A stretch of 64,000 nucleotides of DNA from Comamonas antarctica (GCF_013363755.1 NZ_CP054841.1:62001-126000), one strand, 5' to 3'; counted from the first letter of the stretch, positions 28,172 to 37,163 are shown. Translations and numbers: made by a program. Notes: generated by a model not told the origin, from the letters alone.

Positions 28172-29419
28172 TCAGGCCGCGGGCAGCGTCAGCACGCCCT
28201 GGGCCTGCAGTGCCTGCAGTTCCTCCTCGGACAGCTGCAGCAATTGCTGCAGCACATCCTTCGTGCCTTCGCCCAGCGTCGGCGGCGCGCGGCGGATCGG
28301 CAGGCGCTGGCCGTCAAGCCGGTACGGCGGCGCAAACACATGGGTCGTGCCGGCCACCGGGTGCGGCATTTCCTGCAGCAGGCCGCCGCGGCGCGTGCGC
28401 TCGCTGGTCAGCGCCTCGTGCAGGCCGGACACCTTGCCGCAGGGAATGCCGAACTGGTTCATGCGCTCGAGCAGCACATCGCGCGGCAGGCCGCGGATCA
28501 GTTCGGTCAGCAGCGGCAGCAGCGCCGGGCGGTTCTTCGCGCGCTCGACGTTCGTGGCGAACTTGGCATCGGCAAGAATGTCCGGGCGCTGCACCACATC
28601 GCGGCAAAAGCGCTCGAACTGCTGGTTGTTGCCCACGGCAATGATCAGCGGACCGTCGGCGGCCTCGAACATGCCATAGGGCACGATGGACGGGTGCGAG
28701 TTGCCGTAGCGCTGCGGATCACGCCCCAGCTGCATCGCGTCGAGCCCGTAGTAGCCGGTCACGGTGATGCCGCAGTCGTAGAGCGCCATCTCGATGAGCC
28801 GGCCGCGGCCGGTGCGTTCGCGCCGGAACAGCGCCGCGATCACCGCCTGCGCCGCATACATGCCGGTCATCAGGTCGACCACGGCCACGCCGAACTTGAG
28901 CGGCGGCTGCTGCGCCTCGCCATTGAGCGCCATCAGCCCGGCTTCGCCCTGGATCACCAGGTCGTAGCCGGGCCGCTTGGCTTCGGGGCCGGAGCTGTCG
29001 TAGCCGGCAATCGCGCAGTAGACCAGATCGGGCTTGAGCGCCTTGAGCTGCGCGTAGCCCAGGCCCAGCTTCTCGGCGCCGCCGGTCTTGAAGTTGTGCA
29101 GCACCACGTCGCACTGCGGCAGCAGCTCGTGGATGATCTTCAGTCCCTCGGGAGACCGCAGATCGACGGTGATGGACCGCTTGTTGCGGTTCATGGCGCT
29201 GTAGTAGGTGGTCTCGGTCTTGCCGATGCGAATCCCCCAGTCGCGCGTATCGTCGCCACGCTCGGGGTGCTCGACCTTGATGACCTCGGCGCCGAAGTCG
29301 GCCAGCACCATGCCGCACATCGGCCCGGCAAACACGCGCGACAGATCGAGCACGCGGATGCCTTCCAAAGGAAAGTCGGTGGTGTCGTCAGCGGGTGAAG
29401 TGGTGTTGTTGTCGCTCAA
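28172..29419 (-). CDS. CaiB/BaiF family (class III) CoA-transferase
   Basis: A 415-residue class III CoA-transferase. The start is best placed at TTG 29419, which has AGGAG eight bases upstream; there is no ATG before the conserved region. Conserved segments are GIRVLDLSRVFAGPMCGMVLADFGAEVIKVE, the SAMNRNKRSITVDL segment and VVDLMTGMYAAQAVIAALF, whose Asp182 aligns with the catalytic Asp of formyl-CoA transferase as far as I can judge by eye. These enzymes move CoA between carboxylic acids through an aspartyl-CoA intermediate. In this operon it would activate the entering acid using a pathway acyl-CoA or succinyl-CoA as donor. It lies 20 bases after the enoyl-CoA hydratase gene. Confidence 0.93.
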   Translation of the reverse strand: MSDNNTTSPADDTTDFPLEGIRVLDLSRVFAGPMCGMVLADFGAEVIKVEHPERGDDTRDWGIRIGKTETTYYSAMNRNKRSITVDLRSPEGLKIIHELLPQCDVVLHNFKTGGAEKLGLGYAQLKALKPDLVYCAIAGYDSSGPEAKRPGYDLVIQGEAGLMALNGEAQQPPLKFGVAVVDLMTGMYAAQAVIAALFRRERTGRGRLIEMALYDCGITVTGYYGLDAMQLGRDPQRYGNSHPSIVPYGMFEAADGPLIIAVGNNQQFERFCRDVVQRPDILADAKFATNVERAKNRPALLPLLTELIRGLPRDVLLERMNQFGIPCGKVSGLHEALTSERTRRGGLLQEMPHPVAGTTHVFAPPYRLDGQRLPIRRAPPTLGEGTKDVLQQLLQLSEEELQALQAQGVLTLPAA

Positions 29420-29439
29420 ATTTGTCTCCTGCCGCGCCG

Positions 29440-30237
29440 CTATTTGCGCAGCTGCGTGTAATCCGGGCTGCGCTTTTCCAGGAACGCGGCCATGCCTTCG
29501 CGCGATTCCTCGCTGGCCTGGGCCTGCACCATGAATTCGCGCTCCGCGTCGAGCTGCTGCTCCAGCGTATTGTCGTAGGCCGCGTGGCACAGCGCCTTGA
29601 TGTGGGCCATGGCCACATCGGGGCCGGTGGCCAGCTGCTGCGCCAGCGCGATGGCCTCGGCCAGCGCTGCGCCGGAGTCGGCCAGGCGGTTGACCGCGCC
29701 CAGCGCATGCAGGCGCTCGCCCGAGATGCGCTCGCCCGTGAGGCACAGCTCGGTCAGCACCTGGCGCGACAGGAACTGCGCGAGCAAGGCCGTGGCGCCG
29801 CCATCGGGCGTGAGGCCGATCTTCACATAGGCCACCGAGAACACCGCATTGCGCGCCGCGACGACCATGTCGCAGGCCAGCGCCAGCGACACGCCCGCGC
29901 CCGCTGCCGCGCCCTCGACGGCGGCAATCACCGGCTTGGGGCAGGCGCGCACCGCGCGGATCAGGTCATGCAGGCCTTCGATCTTCTCGCGCCGTTCGGG
30001 CAGCGACAGCTCGCGGCGCTTGACCAGCTGGCGCAGATCGCCGCCGGCGCAGAAATGCCCGCCCTCGCCGGTGAGCACGATCGCGCCCACGGTCGGGTCG
30101 CTGCTGGCGTCGGCCAGCGCCTGCGTCAGCGCCTGGTAGAACGCCGGCGACAGCGCATTGCGCGCCGCCGGGTTGTTGTTGCTCAGCACCAGCACCGCGC
30201 CTTCGCGGCGGCTGAGGAGGGCTTGTTCGCTGCTCAT
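29440..30237 (-). CDS. enoyl-CoA hydratase/isomerase family protein, PaaG-like
   Basis: A 265-residue crotonase-fold protein. The oxyanion-hole segments are GEGGHFCAGGDLRQL and PVIAAVEGAAAGAGVSLALACD. At the catalytic position it has IGLTPDGGATALLA, with Asp where typical hydratases carry Glu; PaaG-type isomerases use such an Asp. A double-bond shift or ring-related isomerisation is thus as likely as simple hydration, and a complete hydratase is already present in the FadB-like protein of this operon. The start ATG overlaps the stop of the acyl-CoA dehydrogenase gene by four bases. Confidence 0.9.
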   Translation of the reverse strand: MSSEQALLSRREGAVLVLSNNNPAARNALSPAFYQALTQALADASSDPTVGAIVLTGEGGHFCAGGDLRQLVKRRELSLPERREKIEGLHDLIRAVRACPKPVIAAVEGAAAGAGVSLALACDMVVAARNAVFSVAYVKIGLTPDGGATALLAQFLSRQVLTELCLTGERISGERLHALGAVNRLADSGAALAEAIALAQQLATGPDVAMAHIKALCHAAYDNTLEQQLDAEREFMVQAQASEESREGMAAFLEKRSPDYTQLRK

Positions 30238-31373
30238 TCGGCATCCTCCCGGCCCAGCGCCATGAAGCGCGCCAGGTGATGGTCTTCGTCCCCGAGCTCA
30301 TGGTCGATCATGACCAGGCGCTTGGCGTAATGCGACAGCGGCAGCTCCCAGGTCATGCCGATGCCGCCATGCATCTGTATGCTTTCCTCGGCCACCAGCG
30401 CGCCGATGCGGCCGATGGTGTATTTCGCTGCCGACAGCGCGCGTTCGCGCGTCACGCGGTCGGCGTCGAGCGCGGCCGCCGCGTTGATCACCGCCGAGCG
30501 CGACTGCTCGATTTCCAGCAGCAGGTCGGCCATGCGGTGCTGCAAGGCCTGGAAGCTGCCGATGGCCACGCCGAACTGCTTGCGTGTCTGCAGGTATTCC
30601 AGCGTGTCGCGCTTGGCAATTTCCATCGCGCCCAGGGCCTCGGCGCACAGCGCCAGCACACCCGTGCCCACCGTCAGCTCCAGCGTCGCAAAGCCCCGGC
30701 CTTCTTCGCCCAGCAGCGCATCGGCGCCCAGCTGCACCTGCTCGAACGTGATCTCGGCCACGCGGCCGCCGTCCATGCGGCCCATGCCGCGGCGCGTCAC
30801 GCCCGCCGCATCGCCGGGCACCAGGAACAGCGAGATGCCGTCTTCGCTGTCAATCTCGCCCGAGGTGCGCGCCGACACCAGCAGCAAGTCAGCATTGTCG
30901 CCCTGCACCACCACCGCCTTGGCGCCCGACAGCGTCCAGCCGTCGCCCTCGCGCTTGGCGCGCGTGGCCACGCGGCCCAGCTCGTAGTGGTTGCCCGGCT
31001 CGTCATGCGCCAGCGCACCGATCTGGCTGCCGTCGATCAGCTCGGCAAGCAGCGCCTTTTGCGCTTCGCTGCCGGCGGCGGCCAGCGCGCGGCCAACCAG
31101 CAGCGCGCCCAGGAAGGGCTCGACCACCAGTCCGCGGCCCAGCGCCTCGAACACCACGGCGATGTCGAAGCCGGCGCCGCCAAAGCCGCCATCGGCTTCG
31201 GAAAACAGCGCGCCAATCGCGCCAAGCTCGGCAAACTGGCTCCACAGCGCGGGCGCCATGCCCACGTCGCCATAGGCAATCGCGTTGCGGGTCTCGAAAC
31301 CGTATTGCTCGGAAACAAAGCGGTTGAGCGTGTCCGCCAGCATGCGGCGGTCTTCGGTAGGTTCAAAATTCAT
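30234..31373 (-). CDS. acyl-CoA dehydrogenase, small (PimD-like) subunit
   Basis: A 379-residue acyl-CoA dehydrogenase. The N-terminus NFEPTEDRRMLADTLNRFVSEQY and C-terminus EESIQMHGGIGMTWELPLSHYAKRL are typical of the divergent subunits that pair with a larger dehydrogenase in pimeloyl-CoA and related systems. The middle domain (about 120-230) contains DGWTLSGAKAVVVQGDNADLLLV. It lies ten bases after the large-subunit gene and overlaps the hydratase gene, so a heteromeric enzyme is likely. FAD is the expected cofactor and EtfAB the acceptor. Substrate assignment to dicarboxyl-CoA is by analogy with pimCD. Confidence 0.9.
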   Translation of the reverse strand: MNFEPTEDRRMLADTLNRFVSEQYGFETRNAIAYGDVGMAPALWSQFAELGAIGALFSEADGGFGGAGFDIAVVFEALGRGLVVEPFLGALLVGRALAAAGSEAQKALLAELIDGSQIGALAHDEPGNHYELGRVATRAKREGDGWTLSGAKAVVVQGDNADLLLVSARTSGEIDSEDGISLFLVPGDAAGVTRRGMGRMDGGRVAEITFEQVQLGADALLGEEGRGFATLELTVGTGVLALCAEALGAMEIAKRDTLEYLQTRKQFGVAIGSFQALQHRMADLLLEIEQSRSAVINAAAALDADRVTRERALSAAKYTIGRIGALVAEESIQMHGGIGMTWELPLSHYAKRLVMIDHELGDEDHHLARFMALGREDAE

Positions 31374-31383
31374 CGCGCGAGTC

Positions 31384-32592
31384 TCACAGGCCCAGGATCA
31401 TCTTCGAGATGATGTTCTTCTGGATTTCATTGGAGCCGCCAAAGATCGACAGCTTGCGGTAGTTGAAATAGTTGGCCGCGGCCGTGGCCGCTTCCTTGGG
31501 ACCGACGGGCGCGCCGGCATAGTCCGAGTACTGCGCTTCTTCGATGAACGGCAGCGCGTACGGGCCCACGGCGCGGCGGATCAGCGACAGGATTTCCTGG
31601 CGGATCTCGGTGCCGCGGATCTTGAGCATCGAGCTCTCGGCGCCGGGCACGCCGCCGCCGGCCACCGCGGCGATCACGCGCAGATTGGTGGTCTTCATGT
31701 TCTCCAGGTCGATCTCGACCTTGGCCAGGCGCTGCGCGAACTGCGGGTCCTGGTCCAGCGGCTTGCCGTTGCGCTGCACGCGGCTGGCCACCGCCTTGAG
31801 CTTTTCCAGCGACGCCACCGAGAAGCCGACGCCGGCAATGCCGGTGCGCTCATAGGTCAGCAGGTACTTGGCATAGGTCCAGCCCTTGTTTTCCTCGCCC
31901 ACCAGATTCTCGGCCGGCACGCGCACGTCGGTGAAGAACACTTCGTTGACTTCGCGGTCGCCGTCAAGCGTGCGGATCGGACGGATCTCGACGCCGGGCG
32001 TGTTCATGTCGATCAGCAGGAAGCTGATGCCGGCCTGCGGGCGCGCTTCGCGGTCGGTGCGCACCAGGCAGAAGATCATGTTGGCGTGCTGGCCCTGGGT
32101 GGTCCAGGTCTTCTGGCCGTTGACGATGTAATGGTCGCCGCCTGCGTCGACGCCGCGCACCGCCGTGGTCTTCACGGAAGCCAGGTCCGAGCCCGCGCCG
32201 GGCTCGGAATAGCCCTGGCACCACCAGTCCTCGCCGCTCAGGATGCGCGGCAGCCAGTGGCTCTTTTGCTGCTCGTTGCCGTACTTGATCAGCACCGGGC
32301 CGAGCATGTTCACGCCGAACGGCACGATGCGCGGGCCGCCGGCGAGCGCGCATTCGTTGTCGAAGATGAACTTCTGCACCGGCGTCCAGCCCGGGCCGTC
32401 GTGCGCCTCGGGCCAGTGGTTCGCATACCAGCCACGCTCGTTGAGCAGCGCATGCCATTCGGACTGGTCCTCGCGGCTCAGCCGCTGGCCGGCCTTGACC
32501 TTGGCGGCCAGCGCCGCGGGCAGCTTGTCCTTGAGGAACTGCTGCACTTCGGCGCGAAACGCCTGCTCTTCAGGGGTGAAATTCAGATCCAT
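31384..32592 (-). CDS. acyl-CoA dehydrogenase, large (PimC-like) subunit
   Basis: A 402-residue acyl-CoA dehydrogenase. Flavin-contact segment QGYSEPGAGSDLASVKTTA and the following HYIVNGQKTWTTQGQHA are canonical, and the C-terminus IFGGSNEIQKNIISKMILGL is the usual closing helix. Length and the LNERGWYANHWPEAHDGPGW segment fit the PimC-like large subunits. It is eleven bases downstream of the thiolase gene and ten bases upstream of the second dehydrogenase. It should introduce the 2,3 double bond and hand electrons to EtfAB. Confidence 0.93.
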   Translation of the reverse strand: MDLNFTPEEQAFRAEVQQFLKDKLPAALAAKVKAGQRLSREDQSEWHALLNERGWYANHWPEAHDGPGWTPVQKFIFDNECALAGGPRIVPFGVNMLGPVLIKYGNEQQKSHWLPRILSGEDWWCQGYSEPGAGSDLASVKTTAVRGVDAGGDHYIVNGQKTWTTQGQHANMIFCLVRTDREARPQAGISFLLIDMNTPGVEIRPIRTLDGDREVNEVFFTDVRVPAENLVGEENKGWTYAKYLLTYERTGIAGVGFSVASLEKLKAVASRVQRNGKPLDQDPQFAQRLAKVEIDLENMKTTNLRVIAAVAGGGVPGAESSMLKIRGTEIRQEILSLIRRAVGPYALPFIEEAQYSDYAGAPVGPKEAATAAANYFNYRKLSIFGGSNEIQKNIISKMILGL

Positions 32593-32603
32593 ATCGCGTT
32601 TTC

Positions 32604-33785
32604 TCAGTAAATCTCAAACAGACCAGCTGCGCCCATGCCACCCGCGATGCACATGGTCACGACGCCATACTTGGCCTTGCGGCGGCGACCTTCGAGCAAC
32701 AGGTGGCCGACCAGGCGCGCGCCGGTCATGCCGAACGGGTGGCCGATGGAGATCGCGCCGCCGTTGACGTTCAGGCGCTCCGAAGGAATGCCCAGACGGC
32801 GCTGGCAATACAGCGCCTGCGAGGCAAACGCCTCGTTCATTTCCCACAGATCGATGTCCTCGACCTTGAGGCCATGGCGCGCCAGCAGCTTGGGCACCGC
32901 AAACACCGGGCCGATGCCCATCTCGTCGGGCTCGCAGCCGGCCACGGCGAAGCCGCGGAACGCGCCCAGCGGCTGCAGGCCCAGGCGCTCGGCCTCCCTG
33001 GCTTCCATCAGCACGCTGGCCGAGGAACCATCGGACAGCTGCGAGGCGTTGCCGGCGGTCACGAACTGGTCCGGGCCCTTGACGGGTTCGAGCTTGGCCA
33101 GGCCCTCGAGCGTGGTGCCCGGGCGGTTGCAGTTGTCGCGGGTGGCGATGACATCGCGCAGCGTGACTTCGCCCGTGTCCTTGTTCTTCTCGGCCATGCG
33201 CGTCGCGCAGGCAATGATCTCGTCGTCGAACAAGCCCTTTTCCTGGGCCGCGGCGGTGCGCTGCTGGCTCAGCAGCGAGAAGCGGTCCTGGTCCTCGCGG
33301 CTGATGCCGTAGCGCCGGGCCACGATGTCGGCGGTGTCGATCATCGCCATGTAGAGGTCGGGCTTGTGCTCGACCAGCCAGGGGTCCATGTCGCCGGGCA
33401 GGTTGTTGCCCGGGCGCAGGCCGGAGATGGTCTCGACGCCGCCGGCAATCATCGCCGGCACGCCTTCGGCGACGATGCGGCCCGCGGCAATGGCGATCGA
33501 CTGCAGGCCCGACGCGCAGTAGCGCGTGACGGTCATGCCCGCCACCGACAGCGGCAGCCCGGCGCGCAGCGCAGTTTGGCGGCCCAGGTTGCGGCCCTGG
33601 AAACCATCGGGATTGCCGCAGCCCAGCACCAGGTCCTCGAACTGCTCGGGGTCCACGCCCGAGCGCTCGACGGCGGCCTTGACGGAATAGGCGGCCAGCT
33701 GGGCCGCGGGGGTGACATTGAATTCGCCGCGGTGCGACTTGGTCAGCGGCGTACGGGCGGTGGAAACGATTACGGCTTCACGCAT
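32604..33785 (-). CDS. acetyl-CoA acetyltransferase / 3-ketoacyl-CoA thiolase
   Basis: A 393-residue thiolase from ATG 33785 (AAAGAGA upstream). The nucleophile is Cys90 in VTRYCASGLQS. The other active-site blocks are NEAFASQ, NVNGGAISIGHPFGMTGAR with the catalytic His, and MCIAGGMGAAGLFE with the second Cys. It cleaves 3-ketoacyl-CoA with CoA to release acetyl-CoA. It is separated from the upstream FadB-like gene by 228 bases that hold a long imperfect palindrome, so it may have its own promoter or receive a different transcript level. PimB-like by context. Confidence 0.95.
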   Translation of the reverse strand: MREAVIVSTARTPLTKSHRGEFNVTPAAQLAAYSVKAAVERSGVDPEQFEDLVLGCGNPDGFQGRNLGRQTALRAGLPLSVAGMTVTRYCASGLQSIAIAAGRIVAEGVPAMIAGGVETISGLRPGNNLPGDMDPWLVEHKPDLYMAMIDTADIVARRYGISREDQDRFSLLSQQRTAAAQEKGLFDDEIIACATRMAEKNKDTGEVTLRDVIATRDNCNRPGTTLEGLAKLEPVKGPDQFVTAGNASQLSDGSSASVLMEAREAERLGLQPLGAFRGFAVAGCEPDEMGIGPVFAVPKLLARHGLKVEDIDLWEMNEAFASQALYCQRRLGIPSERLNVNGGAISIGHPFGMTGARLVGHLLLEGRRRKAKYGVVTMCIAGGMGAAGLFEIY

Positions 33786-33892
33786 GGTGATTGTCTCTTT
33801 GGGTTGGGTGGCTGGGCGTCTGCGCGGGCCCGGGGGGGGGCGGCGCAGCGCTGGCTCTGATTGGGAAGATGCGCTCGACGAGGCGCACACAA

Positions 33893-33983
33893 CCGTTCGC
33901 CCTGAGCTTATCGAAGGGTGGACGGCCTGCGCTCAAACCATGAGCACAGGCCGTTCATGGTTCGATAAGCTCACCACGAACGG
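33893..33983. repeat. large palindromic repeat between fadB-like and thiolase genes
   Basis: Outer arms CCGTTCGCCCTGAGCTTATCG (from 33893) and CGATAAGCTCACCACGAACGG (to 33983) are inverted repeats; inside them GGCCTG.GCTCA and TGAGC.CAGGCC form a second nested inverted repeat. The whole can fold as one long hairpin within the operon. Related arms occur near 1610, 7914 and 26231. Confidence 0.85.
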
Positions 33984-34013
33984 GGGGACCGGGAACCCGG
34001 CGGCAAAGTCAGC

Positions 34014-36131
34014 TCACTCCGCCTTATTCAAACTATCAAACCCCTTGCCTTCCTTCACCAGCCGCACCAGCAGCGGCGCCGGCTCCCAGAACAGCGGGTC
34101 TTCCTTGGCAAACGATTCGATGTCGGCGAGGATCTTCGGCAGGCCCTGCATGTCGGCCCACTTCATCGGGCCGCCGCGGTGGCGCGGGAAACCGTAGCCG
34201 GACATGAAGGTCACGTCCACGTCGAGCGGACGCAGCGCAATGCCCTCTTCCACGACCTTCGCGCCCTCGTTGACCATGGCCGCCATATAGCGGCGCAGGA
34301 TCTCCTCCTCGGTGAAAGATCGCGGCGTCACGCCCTTCTTCTGGCGCTCGGCATCGACAATCGCCAGCACTTCGGGGTCGGGCTGACCGACGCGCGCGCC
34401 TTCGGGATAGAGGTAGAAGCCGCGGCCGGTCTTCTGGCCGAACCAGCCGCGCTCGCAGATGCGGTCGGCGATCTCGACATAGCGCGCGGCCGGGTTGCGC
34501 GTGGCCGCACGGCGCTTGCGCGTGGCCCAGCCGATATCGCCGCCGGCCAGGTCGGTGACCTGGAACGGGCCCATCGGGTAGCCGAACGAACGCACGGCGG
34601 CATCGATCTCGTAGGGGCTGGCGCCGTCTTCCATCAGGTAGTCGGCGGCCTGCTTGTACACGGCCAGGATGCGGTTGCCGATGAAGCCGTCGCAGACGCC
34701 GGCGCGCACCGGCACCTTCTTGAGCTTCTTGGCGAGTTCGAAGGCCGTGGCCACGACATCGGCGCTGACCTTGGACGGTACGACGATCTCCAGCAGCTTC
34801 ATGATGTTGGCCGGGCTGAAGAAATGCAGGCCGATCACGTCCTGCGGGCGGCTGGTGGCATCGGCAATGGCTTCGATGTCCAGGTAGGAGGTGTTGGTGG
34901 CCAGCACCGCGCCGGGCTTGCAGACGCGGTCGAGTTCGCGGAACACCGCCTTCTTGACTTCGAGGTCCTCGAACACGGCTTCGATCACCAGATCGACCTG
35001 CGCGATGTCGTCGTAGCTCGTCGATGGCGTGTAGCGCGCCATGATGGCGGCCTTGGCGTCGGCCGTCATGCGGCCCTTGGCGATCAGGCCGTCATAGACC
35101 TTCTCGACATTCTTCTGGCCGCGCGCGATCGATTCGGCATCGCGCTCGATCATGGTCACGGCAAAGCCCGCGTCCAGCGCCGACACGGTGATGCCCGCGC
35201 CCATGGTGCCGCCGCCAATGATGGCGATGCTGCTGAAGGGGCGCGGCGCGGCCAGCTTGGCCTCGGGCACCTTGGCCACTTCGCGCTCGGCAAAGAACGC
35301 ATGCACCAGGCCGGCGCGCTGCGGGCTGGCGACGCAGGCCACGAACTGCGCGCGCTCGAAGGCCAGCGCCGCGTCGAACGGCTGCTGCACCGCGGCCTGC
35401 ACGCATTCGATGATCTTCAGCGGCGAGAACAGGCCGCGGCTCTTCTTCGCGGTCTCGGCCTTGAGGGCTTCGAGCGCGGCCAGCGCTTCTTCGGGGTTGG
35501 CGATCACGATATCGCGCGTGCGGCGCACCGGCGCCTTCTGCGCCAGCAATTCGTTGGCATAGGCCAGGCCCGCGGCGACGGGATCCGTGCCCTCGGCCAG
35601 GCGGTCGACCAGGCCCGCGGCCAGCGCGGCCTTGGCGTTCATCGGCTTGCCGCTGAGCATCAACTCGGTCGCGGGCTTGACGCCCATCAGGCGCGGCGCG
35701 CGCTGCGTGCCGCCCGAGCCGGGCAGCAGGCCCAGCAGCACTTCGGGCAGGCCCAGGCTCGCGGCCGGCAATGCCAGGCGGTAGTGCGCCGACATCGCGA
35801 CTTCGAGGCCACCGCCCAGCGCCGCGCCATGGATGGCGGCAATCACCGGCTTGCTGCAGTTTTCAATGGCCGCGCAGACTTCGGGCAGCGAGGGCGGCAC
35901 GGGCGGCTGGCCGAATTCGCGGATATCGGCGCCGGCAATGAAGGCCTTGCCCTGGCCGACCAACAGCACGGCGGATACCGCGGCATCGGCCTCGGCCTGC
36001 TGCATCGCCGCGGCCAGGCCCTGGCGCACGGCCTGGCCCAGCGCGTTGACGGGAGGGTTGTCGATGGTCACGACCAGGATGGCGCCGTGAAGCGCCGTGG
36101 TGACGGCGGAAGCGAGAGGGGCAGTGCCCAT
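34014..36131 (-). CDS. FadB-like enoyl-CoA hydratase / 3-hydroxyacyl-CoA dehydrogenase
   Basis: A 705-residue two-domain enzyme. The hydratase half (about 1-190) has GKAFIAGADIREFG and LGLPEVLLGLLPGSGGTQRAPRL with its catalytic Glu in PEV. The dehydrogenase half has the NAD-binding loop IAIIGGGTMGAG, the VFEDLEVKK block, LATNTSYLDI, the HFFSPANIMKLLEIV segment with catalytic His, and CDGFIGNRI. I start at ATG 36131, because GGAG lies eight bases upstream of it but only two before the in-frame ATG at 36137. It is the first gene of the catabolic operon and is divergent from a LysR gene. It resembles PimF by order and domain content. Confidence 0.95.
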   Translation of the reverse strand: MGTAPLASAVTTALHGAILVVTIDNPPVNALGQAVRQGLAAAMQQAEADAAVSAVLLVGQGKAFIAGADIREFGQPPVPPSLPEVCAAIENCSKPVIAAIHGAALGGGLEVAMSAHYRLALPAASLGLPEVLLGLLPGSGGTQRAPRLMGVKPATELMLSGKPMNAKAALAAGLVDRLAEGTDPVAAGLAYANELLAQKAPVRRTRDIVIANPEEALAALEALKAETAKKSRGLFSPLKIIECVQAAVQQPFDAALAFERAQFVACVASPQRAGLVHAFFAEREVAKVPEAKLAAPRPFSSIAIIGGGTMGAGITVSALDAGFAVTMIERDAESIARGQKNVEKVYDGLIAKGRMTADAKAAIMARYTPSTSYDDIAQVDLVIEAVFEDLEVKKAVFRELDRVCKPGAVLATNTSYLDIEAIADATSRPQDVIGLHFFSPANIMKLLEIVVPSKVSADVVATAFELAKKLKKVPVRAGVCDGFIGNRILAVYKQAADYLMEDGASPYEIDAAVRSFGYPMGPFQVTDLAGGDIGWATRKRRAATRNPAARYVEIADRICERGWFGQKTGRGFYLYPEGARVGQPDPEVLAIVDAERQKKGVTPRSFTEEEILRRYMAAMVNEGAKVVEEGIALRPLDVDVTFMSGYGFPRHRGGPMKWADMQGLPKILADIESFAKEDPLFWEPAPLLVRLVKEGKGFDSLNKAE

Positions 36132-36206
36132 GGACATGTCTCCGAAAATACCTAAGGAATGCACCATTGTGGTGGCGCCAAACAATCTTGACAATTACAT
36201 GGGCTA

Positions 36207-36221
36207 TTGACAGACTGTCAA
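36207..36221. promoter_or_regulatory. perfect 15-bp palindrome, probable LysR operator
   Basis: TTGACAGACTGTCAA is a perfect palindrome centred between the divergent fadB-like and lysR genes. Two more TTGACA words lie nearby (36189 and 36231), giving both -35-like boxes and further half-sites. LysR regulators bind interrupted palindromes in exactly this arrangement. Confidence 0.65.
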
Positions 36222-36254
36222 ACCATTTTTGACAACTGATTTGACCACGCCCGC

Positions 36255-37163
36255 ATGGAACTGCAGTCACTGACCCTGCTGGTCGACATCCTCGACGCCG
36301 GCAACCTGAGCCAGGCCGCGCGCAACCTGAAGATGACGCGCGCCAACGTCAGCTACCACCTGAACCAGCTCGAGAAATCGGTGGGCGCGCAGCTCGTGCG
36401 CCGCACCACGCGCCGCGTCGAGCCGACCGAGGTCGGCCTGCGCCTGTATGCCCACGGCCTGGCGATCCAGAACGAGATGCGCGCCGCGCGCGAGACCATC
36501 ACCACGCTGGGCCAGGGGCTGCAGGGCCGCGTCGGCCTGAGCGTGCCCAGCGGCTACGGCCAGCTGGTCATGTCCGACTGGCTGATCGACTTCAAGCGCC
36601 TGTACCCCTTCATCGTGCTGGAAGTGCGCTTCGAGAACCGCGTCGACGACCTGATCCGCGAGGACATCGACATCGCCATCCGCGTCATGCCCGAGCCGCC
36701 GCCGACGCTGGTGGCGCGCGACCTGGGCCAGGTGCGCTACATGGCCTGCGCCTCGCGCGCCTATGCCGCAGAGCACGGCCTGCCGGCGACCCCTGAAGCG
36801 CTGCGCAGCGCACCGCTGATCACCGCCGGCGTGGTCGGGCGCCAGCTGCGCCTGAGCGCCTACCAGGGCGCGCAGCGCGAGGAAGTGATGCTCGAGCCGA
36901 CGCTGATCTCCGAGCACTTCCCGTTCCTGCGCCAGGGCATCCTGGCCGGCCTTGGCGTCGGCCTGGTGCCCGACTATGTGGTACAGGACGCCGTGGCCAG
37001 CGGCGAGGTGCTGACCACGCTCGACGAATGGCGGCTGAGCATCTTCGGCACGCAGATGTACCTGCTCTACATGCCCCAGCGCCACCAGACGCGCGCCGTG
37101 CGCACCTGCATCGACTACCTGCTGGCGCGCGCGCGGCCGCAGACGCTCGCGACCTCCATCTGA
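36255..37163 (+). CDS. LysR-type transcriptional regulator of the catabolic operon
   Basis: A 302-residue LTTR. The winged helix at the N-terminus includes GNLSQAARNLKMTRANVSYHLNQLEKSVGAQL, then a linker helix and the effector-binding domain from about residue 90 (GRVGLSVPSGYGQLV). It belongs to the CrgA/DmlR-like subgroup judged from RRTTRRVEPTEVG. Its divergent placement 123 bases from the fadB-like gene, with a palindrome between, makes it the likely activator or repressor of the ten-gene operon. The inducer is unknown, presumably the substrate acid or its CoA ester. Confidence 0.94.
   Translation: MELQSLTLLVDILDAGNLSQAARNLKMTRANVSYHLNQLEKSVGAQLVRRTTRRVEPTEVGLRLYAHGLAIQNEMRAARETITTLGQGLQGRVGLSVPSGYGQLVMSDWLIDFKRLYPFIVLEVRFENRVDDLIREDIDIAIRVMPEPPPTLVARDLGQVRYMACASRAYAAEHGLPATPEALRSAPLITAGVVGRQLRLSAYQGAQREEVMLEPTLISEHFPFLRQGILAGLGVGLVPDYVVQDAVASGEVLTTLDEWRLSIFGTQMYLLYMPQRHQTRAVRTCIDYLLARARPQTLATSI

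Noticed and set aside
33832..33840. G9 homopolymer upstream of the thiolase start
   Set aside because: It lies outside the coding region once the ATG at 33785 is chosen, and has no promoter context, so a phase-switch role is unsupported.
34179..36155. Long plus-strand open frame opposite the FadB-like gene
   Set aside because: Shadow frame without domain signatures; the minus-strand enzyme has all its active-site motifs.
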